This document shows positions 31,466 through 40,589 of a stretch of DNA of 64,000 bases, piece after piece. The stretch spans positions 5,390,727 to 5,454,726 of the forward strand of contig NZ_CP011514.1 in the NCBI RefSeq assembly GCF_001653795.1, in the 5' to 3' direction. The notes below the pieces were generated by a model. That model ran no database searches. It was given only the letters and a program-made list of their open reading frames with translations, and had not been told where the DNA came from. The translations under genes and the position numbers were made by a program. How positions within the stretch are numbered: position 1 is the first letter of the stretch; the number at the start of each line of letters is the position of its first letter. Source of the DNA: Mitsuaria sp. 7. Lineage in GTDB: Bacteria; Pseudomonadota; Gammaproteobacteria; Burkholderiales; Burkholderiaceae_C.

Positions 31466-33250
31466 ATGACGCTCGCCGCGACAGCGCCCGCCGCCGATTT
31501 CCCCGTTTCTTCCACCGCGCCGCATCTCCAGGTCCTGACGCTGCTCGGCTTGCTGATCGGTGCGACGCTCGCGCCTCTGATCGCCTACAACCAGACGCCT
31601 TCGGCGACGCTCTACAACCAGTTGGCGGCATTCGCCGGACTCGGGTTGCTCGTCGCAGGTTTGGCCTGGGGACGGTCGCTGTTGGCGGCTTGGCGCGTTG
31701 ACGGCGTTTCCCTCGGGCTGCTCCTCATGACGGCGGTGGCTGTCGCCGCGCCGTTCACGCACGGCCTGCCGTGGTCGATGGCGCTGACCAGCGTCGCCAT
31801 GCTGCTCGGCGCGCTGCTGGCAGTGCAGACGGGTCGAGCTGTGACACCCAGCCAGCGCGACGGCGTACTCACTCTCTTCTGCATCGCACTTGTAGGCGCG
31901 GGTCTGCTGAGTGTGGTGGTCAGCATCGTCCAGATGTTCTTCCCGTCACTGGCCGATGGCACCGTCATCGCCCGCTCTGGTCTCGTTGGTCGTGCGGTCG
32001 GCAATATGCGCCAGCCGAATCACCTTGCCAGCCTGCTGATGTGGGCCTGCGTGGCGTCGGTCTGGCTCGCTCAAGGTGGATGGCTCGCGCGGCGGTTGGG
32101 CAACTCGCTGCGCGGCACCATCGCGATGTACCTGCTCTTGTTCATGTTCGTGTTCTGCGTCCTGCTGAGCGCGTCCCGCACCGGGATGATCGGCATTGGC
32201 ATGCTGGCGATCTGGGGGGCGATCGACGGGAGACTCTCGCGCCGCGTGCGCATTGCCTTGGGCTCGACGCTGATCATGTTCGTGATCGGCTGGGGCCTGC
32301 TCGAGTGGTACACCACCGTCAGCCACCACGCCTTCGGCGCGCAGTCGCGCGTATCCGAAGAAGGCGCCGGCTCCCCGTCCCGCATCGCGATCGTGAAGAA
32401 CGCCATCGGCCTGCTGCAGCGTTACCCGCTCACCGGCTCCGGTTGGGGTGATTTCAACTTCGCCTGGACGATGACGCCCTTCCCGGATCGTCCGGTGGCC
32501 TTCTTCGATCACACGCACAACCTGGAGTTGCAGATCCTCGTCGAGATGGGACTGCCGCTGGGTCTGCTCACGCTGGGCCTGCTGGCCTGGGGTCTTTGGA
32601 CCGGCTTGAAGCGGTCGATCAACGGGAGTGCAGCCACCCGCTGTGCAGGAATGCTGGTGGCGATGATCGGGCTGCATAGCCAGTTCGAGTACCCGCTTTG
32701 GTATGCCTATTTCCTGTTGCCCGCGGGCCTGGCGTACGGCCTGTGCATGGTTGAGGAAGCGTCGGGCACGGAGACCGGATCGGGCCAGCGCCGTCCTGCG
32801 CTCGCGGTGCTGGGCCTCTTGACGGCCGCACTGGTGCCGCTGGTCGTCGTGGACTACCTGCGCATCGTCCACATTTACGCACCTCCGGCGGGTGCCGTAT
32901 CGCTCGACGATCGCATCGCTGCGGGCCAGCGCTCCCCGCTATTCGCGCTTCAGGCCGACTACGCCGAAGCGACGGTCCAGCCCCCCGGCGCGGTGGCGCT
33001 TGAAGCCTCGCGGCTGACCGGCCACCACCTCATCGACACCCGCCTGCTGATGGCCTGGGCGAAGTCGCTCAACGCAGTGGGCGAGACCGACAAGGCCCGC
33101 TACCTGGTGCAGCGGCTGCGTGAGTTCCGGAATGCGGCCAGCGAGGAATGGCTGAGCGAATGCGACGAAGTGGCAGCGCTGAACGCTGCGGCGAAGCCGT
33201 TCCAATGCGAGCCGCCGCAGCGGGAGTACAGCTTCCGCGAATTCCGCTGA
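31466..33250 (+). CDS. PglL/PilO-type O-oligosaccharyltransferase (Wzy_C family)
   Basis: A 594-residue polytopic protein with about twelve membrane helices. It carries the Wzy/WaaL-type periplasmic loop with VGNMRQPNHLASLLMWAC and FFDHTHNLELQILVEMGLP, whose His residues are typical of pilin O-glycosylation ligases. A C-terminal domain (~430-594) ends DEVAALNAAAKPFQC. It should transfer lipid-linked glycan to pilin Ser/Thr in the periplasm. Its position after pilA and the accessory gene supports that; O-antigen ligase is the alternative. Confidence 0.88.
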   Translation: MTLAATAPAADFPVSSTAPHLQVLTLLGLLIGATLAPLIAYNQTPSATLYNQLAAFAGLGLLVAGLAWGRSLLAAWRVDGVSLGLLLMTAVAVAAPFTHGLPWSMALTSVAMLLGALLAVQTGRAVTPSQRDGVLTLFCIALVGAGLLSVVVSIVQMFFPSLADGTVIARSGLVGRAVGNMRQPNHLASLLMWACVASVWLAQGGWLARRLGNSLRGTIAMYLLLFMFVFCVLLSASRTGMIGIGMLAIWGAIDGRLSRRVRIALGSTLIMFVIGWGLLEWYTTVSHHAFGAQSRVSEEGAGSPSRIAIVKNAIGLLQRYPLTGSGWGDFNFAWTMTPFPDRPVAFFDHTHNLELQILVEMGLPLGLLTLGLLAWGLWTGLKRSINGSAATRCAGMLVAMIGLHSQFEYPLWYAYFLLPAGLAYGLCMVEEASGTETGSGQRRPALAVLGLLTAALVPLVVVDYLRIVHIYAPPAGAVSLDDRIAAGQRSPLFALQADYAEATVQPPGAVALEASRLTGHHLIDTRLLMAWAKSLNAVGETDKARYLVQRLREFRNAASEEWLSECDEVAALNAAAKPFQCEPPQREYSFREFR

Positions 33251-33292
33251 GGTCGTCGCGGGCGGAGAAGGCCGCCCGGGCGAATGCGCCGT

Positions 33293-33775
33293 TCAGACCT
33301 CGGCGTGCCAGTCGCCCGACTTCCCGCCCTGCTTCTCCAGCACCCGGATCTGCTCCATCACCATGCCGCGATCCGCCGCCTTGCACATGTCGTAGACGGT
33401 GAGGAGTCCGACCTGCACGGCCGTCAGCGCCTCCATCTCCACACCGGTGCGTCCGAGCGTCTCCACCTGCGCCGTGCAGATCACCGCGTTCGATGGCTCG
33501 TCCAGTTCAAACTCGACCGCAACCCGCGTGATCGGCAGCGGGTGGCAGAGCGGAATCAAGTCCGAGGTCCGCTTCGCGGCCTGGATCGCGGCGATGCGCG
33601 CGACACCGAGCACATCGCCCTTCTTGGCGTTCCCATCGCGGATCAACACCAAGGTCTCTGCCCTCATCCGGATGCGACCTGCAGCTCGGGCCACGCGGTG
33701 CGTGACATCCTTGCCGGAGACGTCCACCATGTGGGCCTGTCCGTTGGCGTCAAAATGGGTCAGTGGCGAGCTCAT
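33293..33775 (-). CDS. moaC: Cyclic pyranopterin monophosphate synthase
   Basis: A 160-residue enzyme that, with MoaA, makes cyclic pyranopterin monophosphate, the first intermediate of molybdenum cofactor. Motifs [11 protein letters not shown] and [23 protein letters not shown] (split here: [20 protein letters not shown]) contain the active-site His, Lys and Asp. Monocistronic in this window; divergent from the M48 peptidase gene. Confidence 0.96.
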   Translation of the reverse strand: MSSPLTHFDANGQAHMVDVSGKDVTHRVARAAGRIRMRAETLVLIRDGNAKKGDVLGVARIAAIQAAKRTSDLIPLCHPLPITRVAVEFELDEPSNAVICTAQVETLGRTGVEMEALTAVQVGLLTVYDMCKAADRGMVMEQIRVLEKQGGKSGDWHAEV

Positions 33776-33836
33776 GAGCGCGGCAACAATCGCGAAACCG
33801 AAGAGGCGTCATCATAGTTCCGGCCCTGGAGATCCC

Positions 33837-35408
33837 TTGAAGCGACCGAACCCCATTCCCTTCACGCGACGCTGCCTGGTGGCGCTGCTCAGCGCGACCT
33901 TGCTTGGCCAGGGCGCTTTCGCGCAGGTGAATCTGCCGGCCCTGGGCGACTCGGTATCCGCCGATGTGAGCATCAGCGCCGAGAAGAAGCTCGGCGACCA
34001 GGTCATGCGGCAGATCCGCCCGGATCCGGACTACCTCGACGATCCGCTCCTGCTCGAGTACGCGCAGAACACCTGGCAACCGCTGGTGGATGCCGCGCGG
34101 CGCCTCGGCAACATCAGCGACGACACCAGCGACCGCTTCGCCTGGGAACTCTTCCTGGTCCGCGACCGGTCGGTGAACGCGTTCGCGCTGCCGGGCGGCT
34201 ACGTGGGCATCCATCTGGGCCTGATCGCGATGACCGGCGCGCGCGACGAGATGGCGTCGGTGATGGGCCACGAGCTGTCGCATGTCACGCAGCGCCACAT
34301 CGCGCGCAGCATCGTCGGCGACGCCCGGACGAGTGCGTTGGCGACCGTCGGCCTGCTGCTGGGCATCCTCGCCGCCGCGAAGAGCCGCAGCATCGACGGT
34401 GCGCAGGCGGCGATCGTCACCAGTCAGGCGGCGGCGGTACAGGCTCAACTGAATTTCTCGCGCGACATGGAACGCGAGGCCGATCGCGTCGGCTTCCAGG
34501 TCATGACGCAGGCCGGCTATCAGCCGGCGGGCATGGCCAGCATGTTCGAGCGCATGGAACAGGCCTATCACCTGATGGATTCCGGCGCCTACCCCTACCT
34601 GCGCAGCCACCCGCTCACCAGCGAGCGGATCGGCGAAGCGCGCGCGCGGTTGGGCACCTCCGTCCAGACCAAGCTGGTGGGCACGCCGGAGCACGCGCTG
34701 ATGGCCGCGCGTGCGCGGGTGCTCATGGACCAACGGACCGATCCGTGGCGCGTGCTCCAGGGCCTGGACGCCGGCTCGAGAGCTGGAGAAAAGAACATCG
34801 ACCAACTGGCGGCACGCTACACGAGCGCGCTCGCGTCGATCAAGCTGCGCGACTTCTCCCGCGCGGAAACCACCTTGAAGACCGCCGACGCCTTGGCCGG
34901 ACTGCTCGGCGCGGACCCCGGCGCGAAGCGCCTGCTCGTCTATGCGCATGCCGAGCTGGAGGTGGCCCGAGGCAAGCCGGAAGCCGGCTTCGCGGCACTG
35001 GAACCGTTGAAGAACGAACGCTCCCGGCCGATGCTGATGATCCGCGCCGACCTGGCCCAGGCGGACCCGCGGCCGGAGGTGAAGCGAGAGGCGGCCGAGG
35101 CGCTTCAGACCCATCTCGCGCTGCACGCGCAGGACGCGCTTGCCTGGCAGGAGAGCGGGACCTTGTGGCAGCAACTCGGCCAACCGTTGCGCTCCCTGCG
35201 GGCGCAGGGGGAGACGCGAGCGGCACTCGGCGACATCACCGGCGCGATCGACCGTCTGGCTTCCGCGGAACGCCAGGGCCGGGCCCGTTCGGCCGACCAG
35301 TTCGAGGCCTCGGTGATCGACTCACGCCTGCGCGACCTGCGCTACGAGCGTCGCCAGCTGCTGATGGAGATGTACCCGCGCGGCGTGCCGCCTGGCGCGG
35401 AGCCGTGA
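33837..35408 (+). CDS. BepA-like M48 metalloprotease with TPR tail
   Basis: A 523-residue periplasmic protease/chaperone. A signal peptide ends near QGAFAQ. The M48 domain has the zinc site GHELSHVTQRH and third ligand in MEREADRVGF. The C-terminal half is TPR-like helices (ARYTSALASIKLRDFSRAET and on). BepA/YfgC degrades stalled outer-membrane proteins and assists LptD folding. No ATG gives a signal peptide; a TTG at 33837, preceded by GGAG at 33828-33831, does, so I chose that start. Confidence 0.9.
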   Translation: MKRPNPIPFTRRCLVALLSATLLGQGAFAQVNLPALGDSVSADVSISAEKKLGDQVMRQIRPDPDYLDDPLLLEYAQNTWQPLVDAARRLGNISDDTSDRFAWELFLVRDRSVNAFALPGGYVGIHLGLIAMTGARDEMASVMGHELSHVTQRHIARSIVGDARTSALATVGLLLGILAAAKSRSIDGAQAAIVTSQAAAVQAQLNFSRDMEREADRVGFQVMTQAGYQPAGMASMFERMEQAYHLMDSGAYPYLRSHPLTSERIGEARARLGTSVQTKLVGTPEHALMAARARVLMDQRTDPWRVLQGLDAGSRAGEKNIDQLAARYTSALASIKLRDFSRAETTLKTADALAGLLGADPGAKRLLVYAHAELEVARGKPEAGFAALEPLKNERSRPMLMIRADLAQADPRPEVKREAAEALQTHLALHAQDALAWQESGTLWQQLGQPLRSLRAQGETRAALGDITGAIDRLASAERQGRARSADQFEASVIDSRLRDLRYERRQLLMEMYPRGVPPGAEP

Positions 35409-35415
35409 TCGAGGC

Positions 35416-35772
35416 TTACTCGCTGTCCGGGAACAGGCGTTCGATCAGGACGTCGATCGCCATGCCGCACAGCGAGTAGATCAGCGAGCCGATCAAGGCG
35501 GCGCCGAAGCCTGCGACGGTGAAACCGTCCAGCACGCTGGCGGTCGCCCAGAACAGCAGCGCGTTGATGACGAAGAGGAACAGTCCCAGCGTCAACAGCG
35601 TGACCGGCAGCGTGAGCAGCACCAGCACCGGTCGCAGGATGGTGTTGAACAGGCCCAGCACGAAGGCCGCGATCAACGCGGTGACGAAGCCCTTCACCTG
35701 GACACCAGGGTAGAGGTGCGCCACCAGCAGCAGCGCGGCGGCAAGCAGCAGCCAGCGGGTCAGCGTTTTCAT
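35416..35772 (-). CDS. Phage-holin-superfamily-IV/YvlD-like membrane protein
   Basis: A 118-residue protein with four membrane helices and the family pattern FVLGLFNTILRPVLVLLTLP. It ends with short charged tail LIERLFPDSE. Proteins of this family (PF04020) are widespread and not phage-derived; their role is unclear, perhaps envelope stress. It converges with the protease gene at seven bases and is divergent from the riboswitch-controlled terC. Confidence 0.85.
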   Translation of the reverse strand: MKTLTRWLLLAAALLLVAHLYPGVQVKGFVTALIAAFVLGLFNTILRPVLVLLTLPVTLLTLGLFLFVINALLFWATASVLDGFTVAGFGAALIGSLIYSLCGMAIDVLIERLFPDSE

Positions 35773-35813
35773 ACGCTCAGCATACCGGCATCGATCATCA
35801 GAAAAATACGAAC

Positions 35814-35841
35814 TTGAAATCGTCAGAGTGCAGGATAATAC
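35814..35841 (+). promoter_or_regulatory. Candidate promoter of the Mn riboswitch transcript
   Basis: A -35-like TTGAAA at 35814-35819 and a -10-like TAATAC at 35836-35841 with 16-base spacing would start transcription around 35847, at the left edge of the aptamer. Confidence 0.45.
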
Positions 35842-36077
35842 GAACCTTCCGAAGGGGGAGTAGCCGCGCGGCGAAGGCCGCGGCAGAAGCCCGTCAAGAC
35901 GTTGCCGTGAAGGCAGCCGGGCCCTGCACCTGATGCCGGACTCGCAAGGTCGCCTCCGACCCCGAGCCGCATCAGCCTTGCAAGACCCTTCGGCCGCACC
36001 GTGCCGCCCCTGGCGGCGCGTTGTCGTTGAAACCGGGACGGCGCATGCTCGCCGTCCGATTCTTGCAAGGAGCTCGC
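35841..36077 (+). ncRNA. yybP-ykoY (Mn2+) riboswitch and expression platform
   Basis: The leader of the downstream terC gene contains the conserved yybP-ykoY core GGGGAGTAG at 35855-35863. A GC hairpin follows, then GTCAAGAC at 35893-35900, and ACCTT/AAGGT (35844-35848 with 35946-35950) can close the aptamer stem. This RNA class senses Mn2+ and typically controls TerC/Alx- and MntP-type genes, which fits exactly. Downstream, 35976-35985 is complementary to 36061-36070, covering the ribosome site, and 36037-36058 forms another hairpin; these are likely the on/off structures. Confidence 0.85.
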
Positions 36078-37067
36078 ATGAGCACGATCGTCCCCATGTG
36101 GTTGTGGGTGGTATTTGTCGGCATCGTCGTGGTGTCCCTGATCCTGGACTTCGTCGTCCTGCGCAAGCAGGGGGCGCACGACGTCGGCGTCAAGGAGGCG
36201 ATCAACTGGTCGCTGGTGTGGGTGGCGCTGAGCGTCGCCTTCATGGGTCTGCTCTGGTGGGCCGTGCGCGACGGCACTGGCAGCACGGAACTCGCCAACA
36301 CCAAGGCGCTGGAGTTCATCACCGGCTATCTCATCGAGAAGTCGCTGGCGGTCGACAACATCTTTGTCTTCCTGATGATCTTCACCTACTTCGCGGTGCC
36401 CTCGGCGTACCAGAAGCGGGTGCTCATGATGGGCATCATCGGCGCCATCGTGCTGCGCACGGTGATGATCCTGGTGGGCGGCTGGCTGATCGCGCAGTTC
36501 CACTGGATCCTCTACCTCTTCGGCGCCTTCCTGCTGGTCACCGGCATCAAGATGTGGTGGGCGTCCGGGAAGGAACCTGACCTCGAGGACAACCCCGCGC
36601 TGAAGCTGCTGCGCCGCGTCCTGCCGGTCAGCAAGAACTTCGACGGCGAACGCTTCTTCACGCTGGAGAACGGCAGGCGCATCGCCACGCCGATGCTGCT
36701 GGTGATCGCGCTGGTGGGCATGACCGATGTGATCTTCGCGGTGGACTCGATCCCGGCGATCTTCGCGATCACCAGCGATCCGTTCATCGTGCTGAGCTCC
36801 AACATCTTCGCGATCCTGGGCCTGCGCGCGATGTACTTCCTGCTGGCGGCGATGGCGTCCAAGTTCCATCTGCTCAGCTACGGCCTGGCGGTGGTGCTGG
36901 TGTTCATCGGCGCGAAGATGATGCTGATCGACGTGATCAAGATCCCCGTGCTGCTCTCGCTGGGCGTGGTGGTGGCGATCCTCGCGATCACCATGGTCTG
37001 GAGCCTGCGTACCGCGCCCAAGCTGCCGGAGCACCCTTCGGACGAGGCCCGGAAGGCGGCCGACTGA
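36078..37067 (+). CDS. TerC/Alx-family membrane protein (putative Mn2+ exporter)
   Basis: A 329-residue protein with about nine membrane helices. Acidic TerC motifs are EKSLAVDNIFVFLMIF and VGMTDVIFAVDSIPAIFAIT. Its length and motifs match the Alx subgroup, whose E. coli member is implicated in Mn2+ export and is also preceded by a yybP-ykoY riboswitch. Start at 36078 has AAGGAG at 36067-36072; the upstream open frame is riboswitch leader. It is monocistronic, ending at a strong terminator. Confidence 0.93.
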   Translation: MSTIVPMWLWVVFVGIVVVSLILDFVVLRKQGAHDVGVKEAINWSLVWVALSVAFMGLLWWAVRDGTGSTELANTKALEFITGYLIEKSLAVDNIFVFLMIFTYFAVPSAYQKRVLMMGIIGAIVLRTVMILVGGWLIAQFHWILYLFGAFLLVTGIKMWWASGKEPDLEDNPALKLLRRVLPVSKNFDGERFFTLENGRRIATPMLLVIALVGMTDVIFAVDSIPAIFAITSDPFIVLSSNIFAILGLRAMYFLLAAMASKFHLLSYGLAVVLVFIGAKMMLIDVIKIPVLLSLGVVVAILAITMVWSLRTAPKLPEHPSDEARKAAD

Positions 37068-37122
37068 CGCCGGACTGATCGGATCCGGGTGAAATCCCCG
37101 GTCCAGTCTTCACAAACCCTTG

Positions 37123-37158
37123 AAACCCGCGCGACGCGCCAGCGTCCCGCGGGTTTTT
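37123..37158 (+). terminator. Intrinsic terminator after terC/alx
   Basis: Stem 37123-37131 pairs with 37148-37156, continued after one mismatch by an inner 5-bp stem around GCCA. T-run 37154-37158 follows. Confidence 0.9.
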
Positions 37159-37422
37159 GCTTTACAGAACAGAAACAGCGGCGTCGCGCGTTCGCCACGC
37201 GGAACGGCCGCAGCACCTCAATTCTTTGACACAGTCAAATGAGAATGCTTAGCATTTGCGGCCTTTGAGTCCAAGACGGCCTCAATCACTCGCCACCGCC
37301 AGCCAGACGCGAACAGGGAGGGGCCCGCCACCGTGCGCCGTGATGCGTCGGGACGACGCCGCCAGCACGCGCAGCCAGCCGAGCCAGATTTCCTACAAGA
37401 ACTTCCCTCGGAGCTCGATTCC
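37159..37422. other. Leader region of the TonB receptor operon
   Basis: About 264 bases between the terminator and the receptor start. The Fur-box-like promoter is at 37226-37257, leaving a leader of about 160 bases in which I see no gene or recognisable RNA element. Confidence 0.4.
37226..37257 (+). promoter_or_regulatory. Promoter with overlapping Fur-box-like site
   Basis: A -35 TTGACA at 37226-37231 and a -10 TAGCAT at 37250-37255 are spaced 18 bases apart. The segment AAATGAGAATGCTTAGCATT at 37237-37256 resembles the Fur consensus (AT-rich, imperfect dyad with GAGAATG...GCATT) and covers spacer and -10. Iron-bound Fur would therefore repress the receptor and probably the following genes. 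Confidence 0.72.
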
Positions 37423-39807
37423 ATGTCCCGCTACATCAAGAGCCGCAAACATGCGGTGGCCCCGCTGGCCGCACTGGCCGCCTCCCTGACCTTCCCGCTG
37501 GCCCACGCCGCCGACGCCCCGGCGCCCGCAGACGCCTCGACCGCTTCCGCCGCCGCCTCGCCCTACCTGCCGCAGGTGAAGATCGAAGGCACGGCCCAGT
37601 CCGACTACAAGGCCGACAAGAGCGCGTCGTCGAAGATCACCCAGCCGCTGCTGGAAACGCCCAAGACGATCTCCGTGATCAAGAAGGAAGTGCTGCGTGA
37701 GCAAGGCGCCGTGTCGCTGATCGACGCGCTGCAGAACACCCCCGGCATCACGATGCAGCTGGGGGAGAACGGCAACACCTCCGCCGGTGACACCTTCCAG
37801 ATGCGCGGCTTCTCGGCCAGCACCTCGACCTTCGTCGACGGCATCCGCGACCTGGGCGCGGTCACGCGCGACGTGTTCAACATCGAGCAGATCGAAGTCG
37901 TGAAGGGCCCGTCGGGCGCCGACACGGGCCGCGGCGCCTCCGCCGGCTACATCAACCTGATCAGCAAGCTGCCGCAGATCGAGAACTCGATCGACGGCGT
38001 GATCACGGTCGGCGACGCCAGCCGCAAGCGCGCCTCGATCGACGTGAACCAGAAGGTGATGGACAACACCGCCGTGCGCCTGAATGCCGTGTGGCAGGAC
38101 AACGGCGTGCCGGGCCGCGACACCGTCGAACGCAAGACGCATGCGATCGCACCGGGGATCGCCTTCGGCCTGAACACGCCGACGCGCTTCTTCCTGTATT
38201 CGCAGCACGTGCGTCAGAACAACGTGCCGGACGGCGGCATCCCGGCGATCGGCTGGGAAGGCTTCACGGTCGCGAATCCGGCAGCCGGCGCGACGCCCGC
38301 CGCCATCGCGGGCCTGAACGCGCTGAAGACCGCCGCCAAGGTGGACTCGGAAAACTACTACGGCAGCCGCAACGACCGCGAGAAGGTCAAGGCCGACATG
38401 GTCACGGCCAAGCTGGAGATGGACATCGGCAACGGCCTGACGGTGCGCAACACCTCGCGCTACGGCCGCACGCACATGGACCGTGTGATCACCGGCATCG
38501 TCGGCATCACCAATGTGCCGGGCACGGGCGCCGCCGCCACTGTCGTGACCGCGGACCCGTCCACCTGGCAGATCGCCCGCTCCCGTCAGCGCGTGAACCA
38601 GACCAACGAGATCCTCGCCAACCAGACCAGCATCAACGCCGCGTTCAACACCGCCGGCATCAAGCATGACCTGGCCACCGGTGTGGAGCTGATGTACGAA
38701 AGCCAGGACAGCCTGGGCTACGGCACCACGGCGCAGTCGATCAATGGCGTGAACTACGCGGCCACCGTCAATCCGCCGGCCAACCTGTACCACCCGAACT
38801 CGAACGACGTCCTCGGCATCCCCTATGCCACCGGCGCGGACAGCGAGGGCAGCACGATCACCCAGGCGATCTATGCGCTGGACACGATCTCGGTGACCGA
38901 CGCGCTCAAGCTCACGCTGGGCGTGCGCACCGAGCACTACAAGATCAAGACCACCACCGGTGCCGTGGTCCTGGCCCCGGGCGCCGCGACGGGTTCCAAC
39001 ATCAACACGATCAGCACCACGCGGCTGAACGCCGGCAAGTGGATCACCAGCTGGAACCTCGGCGCCGTGTACAAGCTGGCCGACAACGGCACGGTCTACG
39101 CCGCTGCCGCCAACTCGCTGACGCCTCCGGGCAGCGCGAACTTCACGCTGAGCGGCTCCGGCCAGGCCGGCACCGCCGCCGACGCGCAGGAGACGACGAA
39201 CTACGAGCTGGGCACCAAGTGGGACCTGCTGAGCAAGCGCCTGAACCTGACGGCCGCGCTGTACCGCAGCGAGAACGACGGCCAGGTCAGCGTGGACGCG
39301 CTGACCAACGTCGCCACGCAAGGCGGCAAGACGCGAGTGCAGGGGATCGAGCTGGCCGCGGTCGGACAGCTGACCAACTTCTGGCAGGTGACCGCCGGCG
39401 TCCAGACCATGGACACCAAGCAGATCAACCAGCGCGCTGCCTCCACCGCCACCACCCCGACCCAGACGGTGACGGATGGCGTGCGCTGGTCGCCGAAGTG
39501 GTCCGCCACGCTGTGGACGTCCTACCAGTGGAACGACTGGACCGGCGCTGTCGGCGCACGCCACGTTTCGGAGCAGAAGCGCGTGGTCACCGTCGCCGCG
39601 GCGCCGTCGACCGGTCTGCCTGAACTGCCGGCCTACACCGTGATGGACGTGATGGGTGCGTACCGCGTCAACAAGAACGTCTCGCTGCAGCTGAACGTCA
39701 CCAACGTGTTCGACAAGAAGTACATGAGCTCCTTGAACAACGGTGGCGGTCGTCTGGTGCTGGGCGCTCCGCGTGCCGCGACGCTCTCGGCCAACATCGG
39801 CTTCTGA
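37423..39807 (+). CDS. TonB-dependent siderophore receptor (Fiu-like)
   Basis: A 794-residue receptor. A signal peptide ends near FPLAHA, followed by a Pro/Ala-rich stretch and a plug with LLETPKTISVIKKEVL, FQMRGFSASTSTFVDGIRDL and IEQIEVVKGPSGADTGRGAS. The barrel ends GAPRAATLSANIGF. The plug and the C-terminal MDVMGAYRVNKNVSLQLNVT segment match catecholate/hydroxamate siderophore receptors. Start at 37423 was chosen for the signal peptide. A Fur-like promoter lies upstream and a PiuC-type gene follows, the pairing seen with Fiu/PiuA receptors. Substrate is inferred, not shown. Confidence 0.92.
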   Translation: MSRYIKSRKHAVAPLAALAASLTFPLAHAADAPAPADASTASAAASPYLPQVKIEGTAQSDYKADKSASSKITQPLLETPKTISVIKKEVLREQGAVSLIDALQNTPGITMQLGENGNTSAGDTFQMRGFSASTSTFVDGIRDLGAVTRDVFNIEQIEVVKGPSGADTGRGASAGYINLISKLPQIENSIDGVITVGDASRKRASIDVNQKVMDNTAVRLNAVWQDNGVPGRDTVERKTHAIAPGIAFGLNTPTRFFLYSQHVRQNNVPDGGIPAIGWEGFTVANPAAGATPAAIAGLNALKTAAKVDSENYYGSRNDREKVKADMVTAKLEMDIGNGLTVRNTSRYGRTHMDRVITGIVGITNVPGTGAAATVVTADPSTWQIARSRQRVNQTNEILANQTSINAAFNTAGIKHDLATGVELMYESQDSLGYGTTAQSINGVNYAATVNPPANLYHPNSNDVLGIPYATGADSEGSTITQAIYALDTISVTDALKLTLGVRTEHYKIKTTTGAVVLAPGAATGSNINTISTTRLNAGKWITSWNLGAVYKLADNGTVYAAAANSLTPPGSANFTLSGSGQAGTAADAQETTNYELGTKWDLLSKRLNLTAALYRSENDGQVSVDALTNVATQGGKTRVQGIELAAVGQLTNFWQVTAGVQTMDTKQINQRAASTATTPTQTVTDGVRWSPKWSATLWTSYQWNDWTGAVGARHVSEQKRVVTVAAAPSTGLPELPAYTVMDVMGAYRVNKNVSLQLNVTNVFDKKYMSSLNNGGGRLVLGAPRAATLSANIGF

Positions 39808-39840
39808 TCACGGCCTGACCGTTTGAGGTAGCGTACGGCC

Positions 39841-39870
39841 GGCCCGACCCTGTCCTGGCAGGGTCGGGCC
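39841..39870 (+). terminator. Strong hairpin between receptor and piuC genes
   Basis: A 12-bp perfect stem (39841-39852 with 39859-39870) around TCCTGG. No T-run follows, so it may lower rather than stop expression of the downstream genes, or stabilise the receptor mRNA. Confidence 0.6.
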
Positions 39871-39908
39871 GTCGTCCGTCCTGCCTCCTGAATTGATTCG
39901 ATCCGGAC

Positions 39909-40589
39909 ATGCTTCTTCACATCCCCGAAGTGCTCAGCAAGCACGACGTGCGCGAGATGCGCAGGCTCCTGGACGCCGCCGACTGGACCGACGGTCGCGC
40001 GACCGTGGGCGAGCAGGGCGCGAAGGTCAAGCAGAACCGGCAGCTGCCGGTCGAGCATCCGGCCGCGCGCGAGATCGGCGCGCACATCCGCGATGTGCTC
40101 GCGCGGCATCCGCTGTTCATCTCGGCCGCGTTGCCGCTGCGCACGCTGTCGCCGCTGTTCAACCGCTACGAAGGCGGCGAGCATTACGGCTTCCACGTCG
40201 ACGGCGCGATCATGCGCCAGCAGGGCACCGACCAGCCGCTGCGCAGCGACGTGTCCTCCACCCTCTTCCTGAGCGAGCCCGACGAGTACGACGGCGGCGA
40301 GCTCGAAGTCGTCGACACCTACGGCACGCACGAGGTGAAGCTGCCGGCGGGCGATCTCATCGTCTACGCGAGCACCAGCCTGCATCGCGTGACGCCGGTG
40401 ACGCGCGGTGCGCGCGTCTGCTCGTTCTTCTGGACGCAGAGCCTGATCCGCCAGGACTGGCAGCGGGCGATGCTCTTCGAGCTCGACCAGACCATCCAGA
40501 AGCTGCGAGGCCGCCTCGGCGACGACGCGGAGACGACGGCGCTCACCGGCCACTATCACAACCTGCTGCGGCTCTGGGCCGAGACATGA
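39909..40589 (+). CDS. piuC: PiuC/YbiX-type Fe(II)/2-oxoglutarate dioxygenase
   Basis: A 226-residue PKHD-type hydroxylase. Iron ligands are in GFHVDGAIM (His, Asp) and [14 protein letters not shown] (His, with the 2-oxoglutarate Arg). PiuC genes accompany siderophore receptors of the Fiu/PiuA type; the substrate is not settled but is thought to relate to siderophore-iron processing. The stop overlaps the start of the next gene (ATGA). Confidence 0.93.
   Translation: MLLHIPEVLSKHDVREMRRLLDAADWTDGRATVGEQGAKVKQNRQLPVEHPAAREIGAHIRDVLARHPLFISAALPLRTLSPLFNRYEGGEHYGFHVDGAIMRQQGTDQPLRSDVSSTLFLSEPDEYDGGELEVVDTYGTHEVKLPAGDLIVYASTSLHRVTPVTRGARVCSFFWTQSLIRQDWQRAMLFELDQTIQKLRGRLGDDAETTALTGHYHNLLRLWAET

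Noticed and set aside
35416..35772. Holin-like gene as evidence of a prophage
   Set aside because: The family is a common chromosomal membrane protein and no other phage gene is nearby.
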